From: Mucilaginibacter paludis DSM 18603
GTDB lineage: Bacteria; Bacteroidota; Bacteroidia; Sphingobacteriales; Sphingobacteriaceae
DNA length: 64,000 bases
Assembly: GCF_000166195.2 (NCBI RefSeq)
Contig: NZ_CM001403.1
Location: 4,854,432 to 4,918,431, forward strand
Direction: 5' to 3'
The notes beneath the pieces were generated by a model. That model did no database searches. It was not told the DNA's origin and saw only the letters and a program-made list of their open reading frames with translations. Of this stretch, positions 35,707 to 44,351 are shown one piece after another. The stretch's first letter is position 1. Each line of letters begins with the position of its first letter. A program made the position numbers and the translations under genes.

Positions 35707-35945
35707 ATTTAATACTGCAAGAAGCAGTTTCACCTTAGTCGGTGTTCCATCGACAACCAGATGCAATTTTTTACGCCTTATTCAGTGTTCTCACTGACAA
35801 TGATATGCATACCTCGTCGACCAAGTCTTAACTCGCATGCCGGATGATTGGTTGTTGTTGAGAACAGCTGCAATGGAAAAGAAAACCACAGTAACAAATA
35901 AATTTACATCCCCGTTATTTGACACTTTATGCAAAATGCTGATAT

Positions 35946-36575
35946 TTGATACAAGAGGTAAAATTGGATAAAGTAAAAGTTTTAGCGCAGTACCTTCCAG
36001 CCGAAGCAGCCCCGCTGATTAGCCGCTGGATAGACTATTTTGTTTGTGAGTTTAAAGTATCGCGTAACCGTAATTCAAAATTTGGCGATTATCGCCACCC
36101 CTATGGAGGCAAAGGCCACCGTATTTCTGTGAATTATGATTTAAACCCTTATGCTTTTCTGGTAACCACCGTACATGAGTTTGCACACCTGCATACCTGG
36201 AATGAGCACAAGCACCGGGTAAAACCCCATGGGTCTGAATGGAAAGCAAATTTTAAACAGATGATGCAGCCCTTTTTTGAGAAAGACATTTTTCCGCCCG
36301 ATGTAAAAAAGGCTATTGTTAGCTATTTGGATAACCCGGCGGCATCCAGTTGCTCGGATTTAAATTTATACCGCTCATTACGCAGCTACGATGCGCCTAA
36401 AGCCGCAGTGATCACGGTAGAGAAGCTATCTGCCGGAGCTGTATTCAAAATAAAGGATGGCCGTGTTTTTCGTTTGGAAGAACGACTGCGTAAACGATAC
36501 CGCTGTGTGGAAGTGAGTAGTAAAAGGGTATACCTTTTTAGCCCGGTAGCCGAAGTGGAGTTGGTTGAAGATTAG
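35946..36575 (+). CDS. SprT-like zinc metallopeptidase domain protein
   Basis: A 209-residue protein with the SprT/Wss1-like zinc site VHEFAHLHTW (about residue 77), the catalytic H-E-x-x-H. A C-terminal zinc-knuckle-like part is not evident: the usual Cys pairs are missing, so only the SprT-like half is present. No ATG exists near the start, and TTG at 35946 (or TTG at 35964) is the likely initiator. Possible roles are protease or DNA-protein crosslink repair; function not shown in bacteria. Convergent, 3 bp from the next gene. Confidence 0.78.
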   Translation: MIQEVKLDKVKVLAQYLPAEAAPLISRWIDYFVCEFKVSRNRNSKFGDYRHPYGGKGHRISVNYDLNPYAFLVTTVHEFAHLHTWNEHKHRVKPHGSEWKANFKQMMQPFFEKDIFPPDVKKAIVSYLDNPAASSCSDLNLYRSLRSYDAPKAAVITVEKLSAGAVFKIKDGRVFRLEERLRKRYRCVEVSSKRVYLFSPVAEVELVED

Positions 36576-36578
36576 GAT

Positions 36579-37148
36579 TTATTGGAGAAATAAGTCTTTA
36601 AAAAAAGGATGTTGTTTATGTTTGGGATTTAGCCATCTTAGTTTCCCTTTGATAAAAATAGCCACTCGTGAACGGTTAGTTCCCGTGTTGTCAAATAAAT
36701 AGGCTGTATCGAAAATATTGATATTAGCTGACAAATTTTTTTTACTTTTCTCATACCTGCGAATTATATCTTCATTCCCAACGTTATGCCCTAAATTAAG
36801 TTGCCTTTCTTCTACACGAATAATATTATCTAATGGGGATTGTAATGCGACATAATACAGCGTTGTATGGTAGCCTTTTTCTTGAGCCGCTTTAGCATCA
36901 TTTACTTCTGATTGACCGGAAAATGTTGTTTCGAAAGCAACATTAGAGTTTTGTAATATTGAGTTTTTTCTACGGGCCAATGCAATTCTTGCGGCGCCAA
37001 TATGATGTTGATAGCCACCCAATTCTTTTAAAGCAATGTCATCCGGATTAATAACAGGAGACTTAATTCGCCCTTTTTGAATAAGGTATTGCGTTAATGT
37101 GGTTTTGCCCGAACCATTGGGACCGCCGATGATAACTAATGAAGGCAA
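36579..37148 (-). CDS. Zeta-toxin-like P-loop kinase
   Basis: A 189-residue P-loop ATPase. Walker A GGPNGSGKTT (8-17), NPDD and FETTFSG fit the COG4185 group related to zeta toxins, which phosphorylate UDP-GlcNAc in well-studied members. The gene starts 2 bp after the stop of the 85-residue ORF upstream, so they form a two-gene operon, the layout of a toxin-antitoxin module. Toxic activity is not demonstrated for this subgroup. Confidence 0.75.
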   Translation of the reverse strand: MPSLVIIGGPNGSGKTTLTQYLIQKGRIKSPVINPDDIALKELGGYQHHIGAARIALARRKNSILQNSNVAFETTFSGQSEVNDAKAAQEKGYHTTLYYVALQSPLDNIIRVEERQLNLGHNVGNEDIIRRYEKSKKNLSANINIFDTAYLFDNTGTNRSRVAIFIKGKLRWLNPKHKQHPFFKDLFLQ

Positions 37149-37150
37149 AT

Positions 37151-37408
37151 TTATCCCTCCAAAAGTTTGATATGCTCTTCCAGAAGCCTAAAGTCTTCAG
37201 TTAATATTTTCCTGACCAGAAATTTAGCACCGTTTGGATATTCCTTTACAAATAAGTCCCCATCCATAGTTTCCGGAAATTTTTCGTCGCGGTAAAAAAT
37301 AGGTACACCCGCTTTAAGCATTTGCTGTGCCCCCCAGCCAGCCCCTTCATCAATAATCCGTTGGGTGGGGTCTTCTTCGTATATTTCTTCCAGTGTTACC
37401 ATAGCCAT
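37151..37408 (-). CDS. Small partner of the zeta-like kinase
   Basis: An 85-residue acidic protein (MAMVTLEEIYEEDPTQRIIDEG...). I do not recognise a domain. Its tight coupling (2 bp) to the kinase gene argues for an antitoxin-type or accessory role, which is inference. Convergent with nothing; the E1 dehydrogenase stop lies downstream on the same strand. Confidence 0.6.
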   Translation of the reverse strand: MAMVTLEEIYEEDPTQRIIDEGAGWGAQQMLKAGVPIFYRDEKFPETMDGDLFVKEYPNGAKFLVRKILTEDFRLLEEHIKLLEG

Positions 37409-37421
37409 ATAAAATTACGAA

Positions 37422-39401
37422 TTAATATTGTAATAACCTCTCCATTGTTTCCTCAAGGCGGGCGTTTGCTAAAAACTGTTCTTCCAGGTCTTTATTCATC
37501 GGTATGGCGGTATCTAAGCTGGCGCAACGTAAAATAGGCGCGTCCAGGTAGCTAAAGCAATGCTCGGCAAGGTGTGCGGCTATTTCGGCGCCAAAGCCGC
37601 TGGTTAAGGTGTCTTCGTGCAGTATTATGGCACGGCCAGTTTTTTTAACGCTGGTTTCAACAGCCTCTTTGTCCCAGGGCTGCAGGCTGCGCAGGTCGAT
37701 AATTTCGACGGATACCTCCGGGTGCTTTTCGGCATAAGCCATGGCCCAGTGCACGCCCAAGCCGTAAGTGATCAGGCTGATCGTTTCTCCCTCGCGCACA
37801 ATTTTGGCTTTGCCTATCGGTATAGTATAGTAGTCATCGGGTATTTCTTCGCTTATAGTGCGATACAGGTATTTGTGCTCAAAGTAAATTACCGGGTTTG
37901 GGTCTTCAATTGCGGCCAGCAATAAACCTTTGGCATCCGCCGGAGATGCCGGGTAAACTACCTTTAAGCCGGGAGTTTTGGTAAACCAGGCTTCGTTGCT
38001 TTGCGAGTGGAAAGGGCCCGCCCCGGTACCCGCCCCAGCCGGCATGCGGATCACCACATCGGCCTTTTCCTGCCAGCGGTAATAACTTTTGGCCAGGTTG
38101 TTCACAATCTGGTTAAACCCGCAGGTAACAAAATCTGCAAACTGCATCTCTACAATGGCCTTGTATCCGTTGATGGATAAACCCAAAGCTGCACCCACAA
38201 TGGCCGACTCGCAAATAGGCGTGTTCCGTACCCGGGCTTTGCCAAACTCTTCTGCCAGGCCGGCGGTAATTTTAAATACCCCGCCGTACTCTGCAATATC
38301 CTGCCCCATCATCACCAGGTTATCAAATTTACGCATCCCTAACATTAAGGTATCGCTTATGGCATCAATGTAGCGTTTATTGGTTTTGTTGTTATTTGCG
38401 GGTTGAATGGCCTCGGCAGGGTGGGGGTGGTACATATCCTGCAATTCCGTCGCTACTTCTGGAACAATATCATCGTCGTTAAAAGCTTTTTCTATTTCGG
38501 TATCTATTACCTGCTTGAATCTTGTTTTAATCTGGGTGATGTCTTTGAGCTGAAGAATGTTCTGGCCAAGCAGATAGTCTTCATAATTACTTATGGGATC
38601 GCGCTTCAGCCATTCGTCAATTAAATATTGCGGCACGTATTTGGTGCCCGATGCCTCCTCGTGCCCGCGCATCCTGAAAGTGATACATTCCAGCAGCACA
38701 GGGCGCGGTTTTTGGCGTATGGCGCTCGTAATCTCGCTAATGGCATGGTAAACTTCCAATATATTATTGCCGTTTACCTGTCTGCCCTCTATGCCGTAAC
38801 CAACGGCGCGGTCAACCAGGTTGGTGCAGTTATATTGCTCGCTCGTTGGGGTAGATAGGCCGTAGCCATTGTTTTCGATCAGGAAAATTACAGGAAGGTT
38901 CCAAACCGACGCCACGTTAAGAGCCTCGTGAAAATCGCCCTCGCTGGTGCCCCCTTCTCCGGTAAATACCAATGTTGCTTTTTGCTTTCCGCTCAAAATA
39001 TCGGCCAGCGCAATACCGTCTGCCAGCCCCATTTGTGGCCCCAGGTGAGATATCATGCCAATAATTTTATGCTCCTGCGTACCGAAGTGGAAAGAGCGGT
39101 CGCGACCTTTGGTAAATCCTGCGGCTGTACCCTGCCATTGGGCCATTAATCGCATGAGCGGGATATTGCGTGCTGTAAAAACGCCCAGGTTTCTGTGCAT
39201 GGGTAAAATATATTCGTCGGCCTTCATGGCCAGGGTTGCGCCTACGGCGATGGCTTCCTGCCCAATGCCCGAAAACCATTTACCAATGCGCCCTTGCCTC
39301 AATAAAATCAGCATTTTTTCTTCAACAAGGCGCGGCCAGAGCAGCGTTTTATAAAATCTGATCAGCGTATCATTATCAAGCTGTTTCCGGTTGAAAATCA
39401 T
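37422..39401 (-). CDS. Fused alpha/beta 2-oxoacid dehydrogenase E1
   Basis: A 659-residue fusion. The N-terminal half is the TPP-binding alpha subunit with GEGGTSEGDFHEALN and the SIEN-like LIENNGYGLS; the C-terminal half is the beta subunit with the transketolase pyrimidine and C domains (EMQFADFVTCGFNQIVN, PAGAGTGAGPFHSQSNE). The fusion is known in Bacteroidota as a branched-chain or acetoin-type E1. It decarboxylates 2-oxoacids onto lipoyl-E2. E2 and E3 genes are not in the window. Its 3' neighbour is the zeta-like operon. Confidence 0.92.
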   Translation of the reverse strand: MIFNRKQLDNDTLIRFYKTLLWPRLVEEKMLILLRQGRIGKWFSGIGQEAIAVGATLAMKADEYILPMHRNLGVFTARNIPLMRLMAQWQGTAAGFTKGRDRSFHFGTQEHKIIGMISHLGPQMGLADGIALADILSGKQKATLVFTGEGGTSEGDFHEALNVASVWNLPVIFLIENNGYGLSTPTSEQYNCTNLVDRAVGYGIEGRQVNGNNILEVYHAISEITSAIRQKPRPVLLECITFRMRGHEEASGTKYVPQYLIDEWLKRDPISNYEDYLLGQNILQLKDITQIKTRFKQVIDTEIEKAFNDDDIVPEVATELQDMYHPHPAEAIQPANNNKTNKRYIDAISDTLMLGMRKFDNLVMMGQDIAEYGGVFKITAGLAEEFGKARVRNTPICESAIVGAALGLSINGYKAIVEMQFADFVTCGFNQIVNNLAKSYYRWQEKADVVIRMPAGAGTGAGPFHSQSNEAWFTKTPGLKVVYPASPADAKGLLLAAIEDPNPVIYFEHKYLYRTISEEIPDDYYTIPIGKAKIVREGETISLITYGLGVHWAMAYAEKHPEVSVEIIDLRSLQPWDKEAVETSVKKTGRAIILHEDTLTSGFGAEIAAHLAEHCFSYLDAPILRCASLDTAIPMNKDLEEQFLANARLEETMERLLQY

Positions 39402-39465
39402 AAAGTAAAGCTACATCAATTTCCAAAAATTTCTAATTTTGAGCGTACCTATTTAATGTAGATAA

Positions 39466-40320
39466 ATGAAACTACGGCCGATCTTTTTTTGTGTTTTGTT
39501 CCTTTTAACCGCATTAATGATGCAGGCCGAAGATTACTTTTTGTTGCCGGAAACTTTCATGTTGCACAAAGGTGAAACTATCAATGTACATCAGTTTGCC
39601 GGCCAGGGATTTGAGAAGGATAACGAATATCCATATCAGCCGTCGCGAACCGGAGAGCTGATGTTGTATGAAGGGAAACAAAAGATAGATCTGACAGCTA
39701 ATGTAAAAGATAGCACCGCTTCCGCTTTTGGTCACCAGTTGAAAAACAGCGGCCTGGCTATGATAGCCATGACCCGGAAGCCTATTGATACCGAAATTGA
39801 TAAAACCGCTTTAATTGCAGAGTTAGATAGCGTGGGAGGTGCTAAAATATATGATAAGGTAAATAAGGCCGGCCAAAGCAAATTTAGAATAAGGTTTACC
39901 TGTTATATGAAAACCTTATTCACCATTGATAAAACCGAAGGCAATTTATTTAATAAAGAGCTTGGACATACCCTTGAGATTATTTTACAGCAAAACCCTT
40001 ACCAGCTAAATTATGGCGACGATATGAATGCCACCGTAAAATTTAAAGGTAAGGGCCTTGCAGGGGCAGAAATTGACGTGATTATTAAAACTGCTGCCGG
40101 AACAACGTATCCGCAGAAATTGACTACCGATGACACAGGCAATGTTTATTTTAAGCTTAGCCGCGAGGGGATTTACCTGCTGCGTTTAATCAGCATACAA
40201 CAGTCGGTAAATAAAGATATCGACTTTGATAAATGGGGTGCAACCTGCACTTTTGCTTTTAAGAATACAGGAACTTTGCCCAGTACTTACAAAGAGTTTG
40301 GCCTGGGCAATAAGCATTAA
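39466..40320 (+). CDS. DUF4198 secreted protein
   Basis: A 284-residue protein with signal peptide (cleavage after MQA, about residue 21) and the DUF4198 / NikM-like opening EDYFLLPETFMLHKGETINV. The C-terminal half (about 180-260) looks like an Ig-like beta-sandwich (NPYQLNYGDDMNATVKF). Members are linked to metal uptake or carboxypeptidase-like folds, but no metal-binding motif is clear here. Divergent from the E1 gene. Confidence 0.75.
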   Translation: MKLRPIFFCVLFLLTALMMQAEDYFLLPETFMLHKGETINVHQFAGQGFEKDNEYPYQPSRTGELMLYEGKQKIDLTANVKDSTASAFGHQLKNSGLAMIAMTRKPIDTEIDKTALIAELDSVGGAKIYDKVNKAGQSKFRIRFTCYMKTLFTIDKTEGNLFNKELGHTLEIILQQNPYQLNYGDDMNATVKFKGKGLAGAEIDVIIKTAAGTTYPQKLTTDDTGNVYFKLSREGIYLLRLISIQQSVNKDIDFDKWGATCTFAFKNTGTLPSTYKEFGLGNKH

Positions 40321-40340
40321 ACCTAACAGCGTTATGGTTT
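40319..40340. terminator. Possible bidirectional terminator
   Basis: Inverted repeat AAACC-TAAC / GTTA-T-GGTTT (40319-40327 with 40331-40340) in the 11-bp gap between two convergent genes, overlapping both stops. A one-base bulge weakens it. Confidence 0.4.
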
Positions 40341-40661
40341 TACCGTCTTCGCTTTTGTTTTGGTGGGTTTAGCTAAAACTGTTTCTGCATCAGGCTTCAC
40401 AATTTTACCTTCTTGTACGTCAACTATAAATTGCTCAGGTTCGGCTTTTTCAGCAATATTGGCTTTGTCAATTTTAAATTCTTTCGAAAGTTTTTTAGCT
40501 AATTTTTCAGCACCCTTTTCAATTTCTTTTTGTGTTTTTTTAGTGCCTACTCCAAGTTCTTCCACAATAGTTTTTAGCTGCGTTACTAAAGATAGCTTAA
40601 TGCTGTTTTTAAAATTTTTGCGGGCAGATTTAATTGCGGCTTTCTGTTTCATTTTTTTCAT
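40332..40661 (-). CDS. Lysine-rich small protein, function unknown
   Basis: A 109-residue strongly basic protein: basic N-terminus (MKKMKQKAAIKSARKNFK), a central helix with KTQKEIEKGAEKLAKKLS, and a C-terminal tail PTKTKAKTVKP. The composition recalls histone H1-like nucleoid or RNA-binding proteins, but the central acidic segment KAEPEQFIVDVQEG and lack of repeats argue against an H1 homologue. Unrecognised family. Confidence 0.65.
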   Translation of the reverse strand: MKKMKQKAAIKSARKNFKNSIKLSLVTQLKTIVEELGVGTKKTQKEIEKGAEKLAKKLSKEFKIDKANIAEKAEPEQFIVDVQEGKIVKPDAETVLAKPTKTKAKTVKP

Positions 40662-40782
40662 AAGGGTTGAATATCAACCACAAAGGTAAGTTAAATAATG
40701 ATTAATTCAATGTTATCATTATGTTAATGACGGTGCTTGTTGTTAACTTATAGGTGTAATACCTGGAGGGGGAAAGGCTTAG

Positions 40783-42621
40783 CTATTGCTGCAATTGCTC
40801 TTGTTGTTTCTTTAATTCTTTCTGCTGTTTTTTTAAAGCCCGCCTTTGTCTGCGTTCGGCCCTGCGCTCTTGCCTTATGATTTTTTTCTCTTTCCGTACT
40901 TTCTGGTTTTCTTTAAAATCACTCATTTTTTGTTTTACTGTATTCTCAGTGTTCGCATCGTAGCCTGCACTGCTTTTTAAACCTACGAACAGCGATCTCC
41001 ACAGGAATCCAAAAAAAGGAGTATTGCTTTTACGGCTATATACGATGTTAAACGAGCGTGGCGCTTCCCCTTCGGTAGGGTTATTACGTTTAATAACCAG
41101 CGCATTGGCTAATAATGAAACGATGCCCATTTTTTTTAATTTATTTTCATCATCCTTTTTCAGGAGTGATATTTTCAAGTCGCTATACAAAACGGTAAGT
41201 AAGCCCTTGGCTGTATTTTTATCGGCATGCATTTCAAAGTCGAGTTTTTGCACCTCGCCCGAAGCTATTTTTACCAGGGCTAAAGGCATGGCCACCGGGT
41301 TTACCTTATGCAGGTCCATTGTACCTAAATGCCCTTTATATGAGAAAGCTGCGTTCTCGTCTGTCAGGTTAAATGCAAATTGCAGGTTGAGCCTGCCGTA
41401 ATTCATAAAATAGGTTTGGAGCTGCGCCGTAGCGATGTTGTTTTTTTGAAGAGCAGCCTTGTTATTGGTGATATTTAAGAATTTTGCACTTGTATTATTA
41501 AAAATAACAGTGCCCGCCTGGCTCGATTTTTTGTTATATTCCGTATAAGCAACGTCTATTTTGTTAATTTCAACCGTATCTATCCGGGTGTCCATCTTTA
41601 ATTTTCTGAGTAAAACATGCGGGAAGTTTCCGCTTCTTTCGCTCGTTGTATCCTTTGGTGCCGGGTTTGAATATACTTTAATGCTACCGTTGTTGAGTAG
41701 TAGTTTTGATCCGTAAAACTTGTGGTATTTGTTGTAACTTTTAAAATCGAAATGGTTTAAACGGAGCGAGTCCAGCTTAAGCGCGTAGCAATCCTCCTTA
41801 GTTCCTTTAAAAAACTGATCGGGGGATTTAACAGGTAAAAAACTCATTCCCGCTATATCAAGCTGGGAGCTACGGGTAGAAAACTTAAGACTTGCTATGT
41901 TATAATGGTACCTTTTATCGTTTGAGGTACCCTCGTAATGGTGTAGTTCGCCGCTTACATCCGCACAAAACAGAAACCGGGATGATGAAACGTGGGTTGT
42001 AGAATCCAGTAAGAAATCGGTAGCGCTGAAGTTAAGTTCGTTAAATTCGGATATGTCTGGTTTTGCGCCGCTATGATCGGTATATTTAAATTTAACATCA
42101 TTCAGCATGATGTTTTGCACGTGTACCGATTTCAGAACTTTCGAGATCAGCTGGTAAGGCGTTTTTTTGTTGCTAACCAAAGTATCTTCGTTGCGGTTTT
42201 GCTCATAATCCACACGCAGGTTCGGAGCACTGATCACAATCTGCGAAATGTCCAGCTTTTTTTCAAGATACAATGTAATAGGGTGTATATGATGGATGAC
42301 AAGCCTTTTAATTTGAAGGTCGTAAAGGCTATTGGGCGCCAGGTGCTGCTTTTTTCTGCGGTTGTAAACTTCCAGGTTGGGTTTTAATTCTATTTTATCA
42401 AAAACAATTTTGCCCTGCAATATATGCAGGCTCGCGCTCGAAAAACTTAAAGAGTAAAGGCTATCGGTGCTGGCCAAAATAGTTGACTGTAGCTTGCTGG
42501 CTAAAATGGGCGACCAGTACCGGTTAATAAAGAATGCCGGTATTGAAATTAAAATAAAAAATAATAGCAAAGCGGTAATTAATAGTTTTTGCCATCGTTT
42601 TTTTAAAATGTTTAACGCCAT
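40783..42621 (-). CDS. AsmA-like inner-membrane anchored protein
   Basis: A 612-residue protein. One N-terminal membrane helix (about residues 12-32) is followed by a long beta-rich periplasmic domain (ILQGKIVFDKIELKPN, YNKKSSQAGTVIFNN) similar to the AsmA/TamB/DUF748 superfamily that bridges the envelope and moves phospholipids. The C-terminal 45 residues form a basic, Gln/Lys-rich coiled coil (RRQRRALKKQQKELKKQQEQ), which is unusual. Related proteins are often paired with envelope genes. No close neighbour on the same strand. Confidence 0.7.
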   Translation of the reverse strand: MALNILKKRWQKLLITALLLFFILISIPAFFINRYWSPILASKLQSTILASTDSLYSLSFSSASLHILQGKIVFDKIELKPNLEVYNRRKKQHLAPNSLYDLQIKRLVIHHIHPITLYLEKKLDISQIVISAPNLRVDYEQNRNEDTLVSNKKTPYQLISKVLKSVHVQNIMLNDVKFKYTDHSGAKPDISEFNELNFSATDFLLDSTTHVSSSRFLFCADVSGELHHYEGTSNDKRYHYNIASLKFSTRSSQLDIAGMSFLPVKSPDQFFKGTKEDCYALKLDSLRLNHFDFKSYNKYHKFYGSKLLLNNGSIKVYSNPAPKDTTSERSGNFPHVLLRKLKMDTRIDTVEINKIDVAYTEYNKKSSQAGTVIFNNTSAKFLNITNNKAALQKNNIATAQLQTYFMNYGRLNLQFAFNLTDENAAFSYKGHLGTMDLHKVNPVAMPLALVKIASGEVQKLDFEMHADKNTAKGLLTVLYSDLKISLLKKDDENKLKKMGIVSLLANALVIKRNNPTEGEAPRSFNIVYSRKSNTPFFGFLWRSLFVGLKSSAGYDANTENTVKQKMSDFKENQKVRKEKKIIRQERRAERRQRRALKKQQKELKKQQEQLQQ

Positions 42622-42786
42622 ATTACTTTCTAAACTACAATTTACTATCGGTATTATACAGGTACAGCAACTTTAAAGTTAATTGCTTTCTTTTAAAATG
42701 AAGTTGATTGCCCTTGTTTTAAAAATGCTGCCATAATGTCACTAAAATATAAATAATTATGTATTTTTGCGTTTCAAAATTTTTAG

Positions 42787-44283
42787 ATGATAGATTTAGG
42801 ATTACCGGTTAAAACGCACGACGAGGAAAGACAGGGAGAGGCTTTAATGCTGGAACAACGCCCCGAAAAGAACAACGGACGTAAACTATACATTGAAAGC
42901 TATGGTTGTGCCATGAATTTTTCTGACAGCGAAATAGTTGCTTCTATACTGCTTGACCAGGGTTTTGAAACCACCACCGATTTTAATAATGCTGATGTGA
43001 TATTTATTAACACCTGCTCCATCCGTGAGAATGCAGAGCAGCGTGTGCGCAATCGTTTAAAAGAATTTAAGGTTGCCAAAAAAAGAAACCCCGGAATGGT
43101 GGTTGGTGTGCTGGGCTGTATGGCTGAGCGCTTAAAATCTAAATTTTTAGAAGAAGAGAAACTGGTTGACGTAGTGGTTGGTCCGGATGCCTACCGCGAT
43201 CTGCCAAACCTGATTGATCAGGTGGATAGCGGGCAGCGTGCGGTTAACGTATTGCTATCACGCGAAGAAACCTATGCCGATATTAATCCCGTACGTTTAA
43301 ATAGTAATGGCATTAACGCGTTTGTATCTATTATGCGTGGATGCGATAACATGTGCTCGTTCTGCGTGGTGCCTTTCACCCGTGGCCGCGAGCGTAGCCG
43401 TGATGCCATATCCATTGTTAAGGAATGTACCGATCTGTTTAACCAGGGATACCGTGAGGTGACTTTGTTGGGCCAGAATGTAGACTCTTATAAGTGGGAG
43501 CCCCTCCCAATCCTCCCCGGAATGGAGGGCTTTGATAAGGAGAGCTCAGATCAAAAAGTCTCCCCTACCGGGGGAGATTTAGAGGGGGCTCCCGTTGTAA
43601 ACTTTGCCCGCCTGCTGGAACTTGTTGCCCTGATCAACCCCGATTTGCGCGTGCGTTTTTCAACATCGCATCCAAAGGATATTACCGATGAAGTACTTTA
43701 CACCATTGCCAGGTACGATAACATTTGCAACTATATACACCTGCCGGTACAATCGGGCAACAGCCGGATATTGGAGATGATGAACCGTACTTATGACCGC
43801 GACTGGTATATCGACCGTATCGACGCTATCCGCCGGATTATCCCCGGGTGTGCCATATCGACGGATGTAATTACCGGCTTCTGTACCGAAACCGACGAGG
43901 AACACCAGGATACCGTGAGCATGATGGATTATGTACAATACGATTTTGCATACATGTTTATGTATTCTGAACGCCCCGGAACATTGGCCGCCAAACGTTA
44001 TGCCGACGATATCCCCGAAGATGTAAAGAAAACGCGTCTGCAAGAGATTGTAGCCAAACAGCAGCAATACTCGCTGGTGCGCTTGCAAGCTCAACTGGGC
44101 AAAGTACAAAAGGTGCTGATAGAGGGCTACTCCAAAAAATCAGACCGGGACTATTGTGGCCGCAGCGACCAGAACGCGATGGTGATTTTCCCGGTAGATG
44201 AGCGGTTTAAACCCGGCCAATATGTTAACGTACTGGCCGAAAAATGCACCACAGCAACTTTAATAGGAAAAATAATTGATTAG
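42787..44283 (+). CDS. miaB: tRNA 2-methylthio-adenosine synthase MiaB
   Basis: A 498-residue radical-SAM methylthiotransferase that converts i6A37 of tRNA to ms2i6A37. The UPF0004 domain has Cys in [20 protein letters not shown] and [10 protein letters not shown]; the radical-SAM Cys motif is [17 protein letters not shown]; a TRAM domain ends the protein. Between the radical-SAM loop GQNVDSYKW and [10 protein letters not shown] a GC-palindromic repeat (43498-43592) inserts about 31 residues (238-268) in frame, explaining the extra length. The catalytic motifs are intact. Confidence 0.95.
   Translation: MIDLGLPVKTHDEERQGEALMLEQRPEKNNGRKLYIESYGCAMNFSDSEIVASILLDQGFETTTDFNNADVIFINTCSIRENAEQRVRNRLKEFKVAKKRNPGMVVGVLGCMAERLKSKFLEEEKLVDVVVGPDAYRDLPNLIDQVDSGQRAVNVLLSREETYADINPVRLNSNGINAFVSIMRGCDNMCSFCVVPFTRGRERSRDAISIVKECTDLFNQGYREVTLLGQNVDSYKWEPLPILPGMEGFDKESSDQKVSPTGGDLEGAPVVNFARLLELVALINPDLRVRFSTSHPKDITDEVLYTIARYDNICNYIHLPVQSGNSRILEMMNRTYDRDWYIDRIDAIRRIIPGCAISTDVITGFCTETDEEHQDTVSMMDYVQYDFAYMFMYSERPGTLAAKRYADDIPEDVKKTRLQEIVAKQQQYSLVRLQAQLGKVQKVLIEGYSKKSDRDYCGRSDQNAMVIFPVDERFKPGQYVNVLAEKCTTATLIGKIID
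43498..43592 (+). repeat. Palindromic repeat element inserted in frame in miaB
   Basis: An imperfect 95-bp palindrome: outer ends GAGCCCC / GGGGCTC, inner hairpins CCTCC...GGAGG (about 43512-43527) and TCTCCCC...GGGGAGA (about 43560-43577). The GGGGGAGATTTAGAGGGGGC half is of the type widely scattered in Bacteroidota genomes. It is read in frame as a polar 31-residue insert. Confidence 0.8.
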
Positions 44284-44316
44284 CATTGGGTGATAGAGGG
44301 CTGAAGCAGTGGTTGT

Positions 44317-44346
44317 CTCAATACTCAATACTCATATCTCAATACT
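44317..44346 (+). repeat. Three copies of CTCAATACT
   Basis: Copies at 44317-44325, 44324-44332 and 44338-44346, just before the ATG of the sigma-54 activator. Probably a simple repeat; no regulatory role is known. Confidence 0.6.
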
Positions 44347-44351
44347 AAAAA

